Positions 58,490 to 64,000 of a stretch of DNA of 64,000 nucleotides are shown in pieces; position 1 is the stretch's first letter, and every line of letters starts with the position of its first letter. The stretch comes from a bacterium. Lineage in GTDB: Bacteria; Armatimonadota; Fimbriimonadia; Fimbriimonadales; Fimbriimonadaceae. The notes beneath the pieces were generated by a model that saw only the letters and a program-made list of their open reading frames with translations, was not told the origin of the DNA and ran no database searches. The stretch covers positions 372,001-436,000 of the forward strand of contig JAIXQR010000003.1 in assembly GCA_027485645.1 (NCBI GenBank), read 5' to 3'. The position numbers and the translations under genes are program-made.

Positions 58490-60130
58490 ATGCTATCGCG
58501 CAAAGATCTATTTCGCGCTTCTCTCTTCGCCTCGCTTGGCTCCGTCATTCCCGCCGCTGGAGCAAATCTTGGCGGTTTGGCCGGTGCTCAAGCCACGGAG
58601 ATCACGCTGGACGATCTCAAAGTAGCCGAGAAGCTTGCCGGTATTTCTTTCACCGACGAAGAGCGAAAAGCCCTGCTCAGTGATGTGAAGCAGCAGGTGA
58701 AGCTGTTTGAAGGAGTTCGCGGACAACTCGGAACGGCGCAAGTCACCCCCGGAATCCACTTCGAAACCCTCGCTGGTGGATCGATTCCAGGTAGCAAGTC
58801 GCGCGTACAGACATCGGCCACGAAGACGCCTTCACTCACGTCGTTGACCGAGGAGGATATCGCCTTCCTAAGCACCCGAGAGCAGGCCAAGCTGATTCGG
58901 GATCGCAAGATCACGTCGGTCGAACTCACCCGGATTTATCTCAACCGACTCAAGCTCTACGGACCAAAGCTGGAGTGCGTGGTTACCCTTACCGAGGATC
59001 TCGCGCTTGCCCAAGCCAAGCAAGCGGATGATGAAATTGCCAAGGGCAAATACCGCGGACCACTGCATGGAATTCCGTATGGAATCAAGGACCTGTTCGC
59101 CACAAAGGGCATCAAGACCAGCTGGGGCGCCGCGCCATACCAAAACCAGGTGCTCGACTACGACGCGGTCGTGGTGCAGAAACTTCGAGAAGCGGGCGCG
59201 GTCCTTTGTGCGAAGCTAACCCTCGGCGCACTTGCCCTCGGCGACGTTTGGTACGGCGGGGTCACGAAGAATCCTTGGAACCCGAAGCAAGGCTCAAGCG
59301 GTTCCAGCGCGGGAAGCTGTGCGGCAACGGCGGCAGGTCTTGTGAGCTTCGCGATCGGGACCGAAACGTTGGGCAGCATCTGTTCGCCGAGTTTGCGATG
59401 CCGAACAACCGGCTTGCGACCCACGTTTGGTCGAGTCAGCCGCACCGGCGCGATGGAACTGGCTTATACGATGGACAAAGTGGGCCCCATTTGCCGCGAG
59501 GTTGAGGACTGCGCAATCGTGTTCGCCGCAATCGTCGGCGCAGACTCGGGCGACCCGGCCAGCGTCGACCGGCCTTTCAACTACCGCCCAATCAGGGACC
59601 TCAAGGGCTTCAAGATCGGCTTCACAAGCGATGTGAAGGCGGATGACCCGTTCCTGAAGAACCTTGTCGAACTTGGAGCAACCGTTCAGCCGGTGAAGTT
59701 TGCCGCTTACGATCCAGGTCTGCTGACCATTCTGGACGTGGAGTGTGCGTCGGCGTTCGATGAGTTGACACGCAGTCCACGATTGAACGATCTGAAAAAC
59801 TCACCCTGGCCAGCAACGTTCCGCGCGGCTCGGTACGTACCGGCGGTGGAATACCTGCAGGCGCAGCGTATTCGGGCAAACCTCATGCGAACGTTCGAAT
59901 CGGAGTTTGGCGACCTAGACGCATTTGTTGGCAACGGCATCGGTCAAACCATCGTCCACGTGAATCTGACCGGTCACCCGCAAATCATGATCCCGCAAGG
60001 GGATGACGGTAAGGGCAATAGCCTCGGCAAGTGCCTCATCGGTCGGCTCTTCAAAGAAGATCGCCTCTTGCAGATAGCCAAGTTGGCGCAAGAGGCGACT
60101 GATTTTCACCGAAAGCGGCCGACCCTCTAA
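58490..60130 (+). CDS. Amidase-signature family enzyme
   Basis: About 546 residues. Catalytic Lys near residue 200 (GIPYGIKDLFATKG), cis-Ser in QGSSGSSAGSCAATA, and the nucleophile Ser near residue 296 (GTETLGSI). This is a Ser-cis-Ser-Lys amide or aryl-acyl hydrolase. The N-terminus (MLSRKDLFRASLFASLGS) is a possible export signal but without a twin-Arg. An upstream ATG at 58463 adds nine residues. Specificity is unknown. It is not GatA: no GatB or GatC is adjacent, and the protein is longer than GatA. Confidence 0.85.
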   Translation: MLSRKDLFRASLFASLGSVIPAAGANLGGLAGAQATEITLDDLKVAEKLAGISFTDEERKALLSDVKQQVKLFEGVRGQLGTAQVTPGIHFETLAGGSIPGSKSRVQTSATKTPSLTSLTEEDIAFLSTREQAKLIRDRKITSVELTRIYLNRLKLYGPKLECVVTLTEDLALAQAKQADDEIAKGKYRGPLHGIPYGIKDLFATKGIKTSWGAAPYQNQVLDYDAVVVQKLREAGAVLCAKLTLGALALGDVWYGGVTKNPWNPKQGSSGSSAGSCAATAAGLVSFAIGTETLGSICSPSLRCRTTGLRPTFGRVSRTGAMELAYTMDKVGPICREVEDCAIVFAAIVGADSGDPASVDRPFNYRPIRDLKGFKIGFTSDVKADDPFLKNLVELGATVQPVKFAAYDPGLLTILDVECASAFDELTRSPRLNDLKNSPWPATFRAARYVPAVEYLQAQRIRANLMRTFESEFGDLDAFVGNGIGQTIVHVNLTGHPQIMIPQGDDGKGNSLGKCLIGRLFKEDRLLQIAKLAQEATDFHRKRPTL

Positions 60131-60142
60131 GGGGTCGTTCGC

Positions 60143-61720
60143 TTAGCGGTGTGCGAGTCGGAGGACGGCACTTCCGGCTCGCTTCAAGCGATCCAGAATC
60201 TCGAGCACGTAGTCGTCCTCGTGATCATGGTCGTGGCCGTGATCTTCGTTCCAGAAGTGTGGGTCACCGTACATTCGGTCCGATCCCATTGCCAGCGCAT
60301 GGTTGAGGGCAACCGTGCCAGATCCAGGCTGTCGGACCGGGAAGCGAGCCAGCTTCTCGTCGATGCTCGCAAGGTGGAAGGCCACCACCGCGTGGTTCGT
60401 GGAGCTCTGAACCATGTACTCGGGAATCGCTTGCTCGTACCGGTCGTTTTGCGTGTGCCAAACGAAGCTGTAGTTCGCACGACCGGACTCCTTCGTAAAG
60501 TACGCAGGAACGCCGACCTGGGCGAAGGAAGCGTGGTCGCTGGAGCCACCACCTGATGGTGCAGCAACCGTATCAAAGGCCATCGGAAGATCTGGGAAGG
60601 CTGCGACGGTTGGCGCGAAGGCAGCTTCGAGAATCGACTTCTGCGAAGCAAGGCCAACGTAGCCGCCCTGGTAGTTGGTGCCGCCATCGTCGTTCAGAAC
60701 GGCAACGATGTTATCAATGCTTGCTTTGTTTCGATCTACATAGCTTCGCGAGCCGAGGAGACCCTGCTCTTCGCCGCTCCAAAGGATGAATCGAATCGTC
60801 CGTCGTGGCTTGACGCCGGAGGCAGCAAGAATTCGGGCTGCTTCGATCGTTGCGACCGAGCCGGTGCCGTTGTCGCAGGCGCCCTGCGAACCAGGAGTGT
60901 TCCAAGAGTCGAGGTGACCGCAAACGATAACGACCTCGTCTTTCAGGTCGGTCCCGGGCAGTTCGGCTACCACGTTGTACTGAGGGATCGGTCCCTTGAT
61001 CCACTTGTTTTCGATGTCGAACTCAAGAACGGGATCGCGGCCGAGGTCGATGTTTCGAAGAATGCGCTCGTGGTCGGACTTTCGGACGACAATCTCGGTT
61101 CGAGTCGGGCGCTTTTCGAAGGTCTTGTCGCGCCAGTTTCCGAACGAAGTGACCAACTCATTTCGTGAACCGCTGATGCGGCCCGCGATGCCGGCGTCGT
61201 CCAATGCCTTGCTCACGTCGGTTTCGGCAACCGGAGCGCCGCGCATTGCGACGGGCTCGGGCATGATGATGAAGGCACCTTTCAGCTTCGGCTTGAGGGC
61301 TTCAAACTCGGCCATCGTCTTTGGAAGTCGATAGGCGTTACCTCGGACCAGCCCCTTGGTTCCAGGGGTCCAGCAAGGCGTAGTGAAAACGAATTCCGAC
61401 TCAAATGGCGCGACCATCTTGCCGATCTGTCGCTCGCCGCGCTCAAAGCCAACGGGAACCTCGCCCCATTTGTCGAGACTGACGTTGCTGAGACCAAACT
61501 TCTTGAACTGGCCAACGGCCCAGGTCTGGGCTTTCGAGAGATTCGGAGATCCGGTCAATCGTGGTCCGATGTTGGTCAACTCTCGCAATCGCTTCATGAC
61601 TTGATTGCGCTCTTTGCCTTCTTTTACGATGGCTTGAACGTCGGCGGGAGAAGGGCCGTTGCCAGCCCAAACGGCGGCGGCTCCTCCCATGAGAAGGAGG
61701 GCGGATAAGGTTCGCTTCAT
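60143..61720 (-). CDS. Secreted M28 family metallopeptidase
   Basis: 525 residues. Signal peptide MKRTLSALLLMGGAAAVWAG. Zinc ligands of M28: H and D in CGHLDSWNTPGSQGACDNG, E in WSGEEQGLLGS, D in LNDDGGTNY and H in SDHASFAQVG, with a PA-like insert before the catalytic part. It acts as an aminopeptidase or carboxypeptidase on peptides outside the cytoplasm. GAGGTGG gives a normal ribosome site. It ends 13 bp from the convergent amidase gene. Confidence 0.88.
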   Translation of the reverse strand: MKRTLSALLLMGGAAAVWAGNGPSPADVQAIVKEGKERNQVMKRLRELTNIGPRLTGSPNLSKAQTWAVGQFKKFGLSNVSLDKWGEVPVGFERGERQIGKMVAPFESEFVFTTPCWTPGTKGLVRGNAYRLPKTMAEFEALKPKLKGAFIIMPEPVAMRGAPVAETDVSKALDDAGIAGRISGSRNELVTSFGNWRDKTFEKRPTRTEIVVRKSDHERILRNIDLGRDPVLEFDIENKWIKGPIPQYNVVAELPGTDLKDEVVIVCGHLDSWNTPGSQGACDNGTGSVATIEAARILAASGVKPRRTIRFILWSGEEQGLLGSRSYVDRNKASIDNIVAVLNDDGGTNYQGGYVGLASQKSILEAAFAPTVAAFPDLPMAFDTVAAPSGGGSSDHASFAQVGVPAYFTKESGRANYSFVWHTQNDRYEQAIPEYMVQSSTNHAVVAFHLASIDEKLARFPVRQPGSGTVALNHALAMGSDRMYGDPHFWNEDHGHDHDHEDDYVLEILDRLKRAGSAVLRLAHR

Positions 61721-61752
61721 AAGACCACCTCAGAGTACGATAAGGAATTCCT

Positions 61753-62163
61753 ATGGACAAGTATTTTTTGCGGTTACTGCCCACCTTCGCGGTGCTTTTT
61801 GCGCTCGCGGGCTGTTCAAGCACCACAGAATCTCCGCTCGCCGGAACTTGGAAAGTGGACAGCAAGCGGTCAAGACTCGTTTCCGAGCGACCGTTCCCGG
61901 GAGTTGAGGAGCGCGTTCAGAAAGCCGTTGGCGCTTATGGCCTTGAACTTTCGAAAGATACGACTTTCGTGTTGAAGCAGCCGGAGGGCCTTGGTCCTTC
62001 GACCGTCACTGGCAACTGGAGTGCGGATGCGGAGAAGATCACGCTCACTGTCGCAAACGGACCGTTGATCGAGCTCAAACTCGACCCCAAAGATAACTCC
62101 TGCACCTACCGCCAGCGTTTACCGTTTGGCGAGTTGGATGTTGTCTTGGTGAAGTCGCCGTAG
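61753..62163 (+). CDS. Small lipoprotein
   Basis: 136 residues. Lipobox LFALAGCSS, then a beta-rich domain (GTWKVDSKRSRL, STVTGNWSADAEKITLTVANG) of a lipocalin-like or DUF-type sandwich I cannot name. AAGGA lies in the upstream AATAAGGAATTCCT, so it is leadered. It diverges from the M28 gene over 32 bp and converges with the GYF gene, whose stop is 7 bp away. Confidence 0.72.
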   Translation: MDKYFLRLLPTFAVLFALAGCSSTTESPLAGTWKVDSKRSRLVSERPFPGVEERVQKAVGAYGLELSKDTTFVLKQPEGLGPSTVTGNWSADAEKITLTVANGPLIELKLDPKDNSCTYRQRLPFGELDVVLVKSP

Positions 62164-62170
62164 GTTAGCG

Positions 62171-62689
62171 TTAGAAACCTCGCAGTGTCGCCATGAGAAT
62201 GCCGCTACCAAGGGATAGGCACAGGATGATGATGTTGATAATCTTGGCCGTCTTGCCCTGGGGGTGACCAAGACTCTCTGCCTTTCCGGCGCTAATGATT
62301 CCGTAGATCGCGATGACCGGGCAGCAACAGAATCCGAGAAAAGCGCTGATCCAGGCCTTATTAAGTTCGCTCGAAGCTTCACCGCTGATACGGTCGCCAA
62401 GGCCCGTCATGCCGTAAGAACCCTGTTGGTACCCGCCATATGGACCGGGCTGGCCCATGGTCGGTCCAGGCTGTCCCATGGTTGGGTTGGCGTAAGTTCG
62501 CGCCGCTTGTTGTTGGACACCGGGGAAGTTGAGGCCCGGCACCGCAGAAGCAGGTCGTCGCTCCATGGTCTGAACTTCTTCCAGGATCGTGGTGGGCTGT
62601 AGTCGCCCTTCCGCAATCCACGAATTCAGCGTGGCGAGGTCCGCCGGACCATATTTATTGCCATCGTCTGCAATTACGAAGTAGCCCAT
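62171..62689 (-). CDS. GYF_2-domain membrane protein, copy 2
   Basis: 172 residues. N-terminal GYF_2 domain (GYFVIADDGNKYGPADLATL, then NSWIAEGRLQPTTILEE), a Gly/Pro/Gln-rich linker with GPTMGQPGPYGGYQQG, and two C-terminal membrane segments (ISAFLGFCCCPVIAIYGIIS and IINIIILCLSLGSGIL) of DUF4190 type. It is the same design as the gene at 41395. TAGAAT lies seven bases before the ATG. It is probably a membrane-bound adaptor for Pro-rich sequences. Confidence 0.75.
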   Translation of the reverse strand: MGYFVIADDGNKYGPADLATLNSWIAEGRLQPTTILEEVQTMERRPASAVPGLNFPGVQQQAARTYANPTMGQPGPTMGQPGPYGGYQQGSYGMTGLGDRISGEASSELNKAWISAFLGFCCCPVIAIYGIISAGKAESLGHPQGKTAKIINIIILCLSLGSGILMATLRGF

Positions 62690-62754
62690 CGCGCATATTC
62701 TACGGCATTCGCGCGGCGCGAATGGACATCGGACGCTGAAATCTGCGGGAGCTA

Positions 62755-64000
62755 TTAGGCGAACTTAGCCGTTTGTGCGTCAAATTTTTCCTTGAGCGCA
62801 TGAGCCGTTCGATCGTATTCGGCAGGATCGCTCCAAGTCCCGCGAGGCATCAGAAGCTCCGTTGGAACATCCGGGCACGAGGTCGGAACGGACAAGCCAA
62901 AGACCGGTTCGGTTTCGCAGGCAACCGCATCCAGATCGCCGTGGAAGGCGGCTCGCAGCATCGCACGGGTGTACTTGAGCTTGATTCGGCTACCGGTACC
63001 GTACTTCCCGCCCGTCCAGCCGGTGTTCACCAGCCACACTCTCGCGCCGTGTTTGCGGATTTTTTCTGCCAGAAGCGTTGCGTACCGGCTTGGGTGCAAC
63101 GGAAGGAACGGTTGGCCAAAGCAAGTTGAGAAGACCAACTCCGGTTCGGTCACGCCCACTTCGGTTCCGGCCAACTTTGAGGTGTAGCCGTTTAGGAAGT
63201 GCTGCATGGCCTGCTCGGCGGTGAGCCTGGAAATCGGCGGCAAAACGCCTTGCGCGTCGCAAGTGAGGAAGACGATGTTTTGTGGATGCCCACCCACGCT
63301 GGGCTGCAGGGCGTTTGGAATCGACTCCAGCGGGTACGCCGCGCGGGTGTTTTCTGTAATGCTGGCGTCGTCGTAGTTCGGCGTTCCGGCATCGTCAAGG
63401 ACGACATTCTCCAGGATTGCGCCGGTGCGGATTGCACCGTAAATTTCGGGCTCGCCCTCCGCAGAAAGTCGAATGCACTTCGCGTAGCAACCACCCTCGA
63501 CGTTAAAGACGCTGGTGTCGCTCCAGCCGTGCTCATCGTCGCCAATGAGGTTTCGCTCTGGGTCTGCCGAAAGCGTGGTTTTGCCAGTTCCGCTGAGGCC
63601 GAAGAAGAGAGCGGTATCGCCTTTCGGACCGACGTTTGCGGAGCAGTGCATGCTGAGGACGCCCGCCTCAGGCAACAGCAAGTTCATGATGCTGAAGACC
63701 GACTTCTTCATCTCGCCGGCGTATTGGGTGCCCGCAATGAGGATCTCTTTTCGCGTGAAGTCAATCGCAACCGCGGCATCGCCGCCGCTTCCATCTTCTG
63801 GGCTCAGCGCGTGCTTACCGACGTTAAGGGCGGTCCAATCGGGCACGAAGCTGGCGAGTTCCTCTGCCGTCGGGCGGATCAGGAGCTGCCGAATAAAGAG
63901 GGCGTGATAAGGGCGCTCGACGATAAATCGAACGGAGATTCGATAGGCCGGATCGGCACCGGCGTAAGTGTCGATGACGTAAAGCCGATGGCCCTTCGCG
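62755..64000 (-). CDS. pckA: Phosphoenolpyruvate carboxykinase (ATP), partial at the window edge
   Basis: The gene runs off the window: the reading frame stays open from a GTG at 63846 through 64000, and the residues there (DTYAGADPAYRISVRFI) are the family's conserved N-terminal half, so the true start lies beyond. The C-terminal part carries the P-loop GLSGTGKTTLS, the kinase-2 region GDDEHGWSD and the metal and substrate region TRAAYPLESIPNA. Makes PEP from oxaloacetate for gluconeogenesis. The visible part is about 415 codons of an expected ~530. Confidence 0.9.
   Translation of the reverse strand, partial: AKGHRLYVIDTYAGADPAYRISVRFIVERPYHALFIRQLLIRPTAEELASFVPDWTALNVGKHALSPEDGSGGDAAVAIDFTRKEILIAGTQYAGEMKKSVFSIMNLLLPEAGVLSMHCSANVGPKGDTALFFGLSGTGKTTLSADPERNLIGDDEHGWSDTSVFNVEGGCYAKCIRLSAEGEPEIYGAIRTGAILENVVLDDAGTPNYDDASITENTRAAYPLESIPNALQPSVGGHPQNIVFLTCDAQGVLPPISRLTAEQAMQHFLNGYTSKLAGTEVGVTEPELVFSTCFGQPFLPLHPSRYATLLAEKIRKHGARVWLVNTGWTGGKYGTGSRIKLKYTRAMLRAAFHGDLDAVACETEPVFGLSVPTSCPDVPTELLMPRGTWSDPAEYDRTAHALKEKFDAQTAKFA

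Overview
This window is a chromosomal segment from a free-living, moderately GC-rich bacterium. The gene content looks most like the phylum Armatimonadota, class Fimbriimonadia. This placement is my inference from the mix of genes: a PEP-CTERM protein, a MoxR/DUF58/transglutaminase cluster, many secreted carbohydrate-active enzymes, a lipoprotein family carrying a DPFSG...DNGG tail, and Deinococcus-like leaderless promoters. Nothing here proves the taxon. No prophage, insertion sequence, CRISPR array or rRNA operon was seen.

Layout. (1) 0.1-4.1 kb: a secreted beta-helix/PA14 protein diverging from a GH44 glycosidase that is split by a one-base frameshift. (2) 4.1-8.3 kb: three tandem paralogous membrane-anchored or lipoprotein genes. 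(3) 8.3-13.6 kb: a minus-strand operon moxR, DUF58, TgpA-like transglutaminase, holA. (4) 13.8-16.5 kb: SRP RNA followed by dnaX, ybaB and recR. (5) 16.5-22.1 kb: an AmpG-like MFS transporter diverging from a GH65-like lipoprotein, an FkbM-like methyltransferase and a GT4 glycosyltransferase. (6) 22.1-23.9 kb: two tiny DUF1328 membrane proteins, tyrS with an altered HIGH motif, tRNA-Tyr and tRNA-Thr. (7) 23.9-34.4 kb: an SPFH protein, a secreted FG-GAP propeller, a serine hydrolase, tRNA-Ser, an MFS transporter, a YdeI-like protein, a lone Pol X N-terminal module, an AbrB/Doc toxin-antitoxin pair, a GH1 glucosidase and a cyclic-nucleotide-binding protein. (8) 34.5-40.1 kb: a membrane class III nucleotidyl cyclase that converges on a 1396-residue TIR-WD40-GTPase-zinc ribbon-DUF4365 protein. 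(9) 40.1-54.1 kb: a xylose-isomerase-like enzyme, a GYF protein, MATE and OPT-like transporters, an SDR, a small-protein/DUF2971 pair, an ene-reductase, YceI, spermidine synthase, a phytanoyl-CoA dioxygenase-like protein, an APH-like kinase and a DEAD/DEAH helicase. (10) 54.1-64 kb: a partner-switching module (REC-PP2C-HATPase fusion plus STAS) diverging from a LuxR regulator, then a PEP-CTERM protein, class II aldolase, amidase, M28 peptidase, a small lipoprotein, a second GYF protein and the 3' part of pckA running off the window.

The best candidate for an undescribed system is the TIR-WD40-GTPase-DUF4365 protein at 35934-40124. It reads as a single-protein, NLR-like immune sensor: 14 near-identical WD40 repeats, a Ras-like switch, and a possible effector at each end (a TIR NADase and a PD-(D/E)XK-like nuclease). 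A second window-wide signal is a [T/C]ANNNT box exactly six bases before the start codon of at least eleven genes. It predicts that leaderless mRNAs are common in this organism.

Domain calls come from reading the translations by eye, without database searches. Start codons are chosen from promoter or ribosome-site spacing and from signal peptides. Where the alternatives are close, the entry says so.
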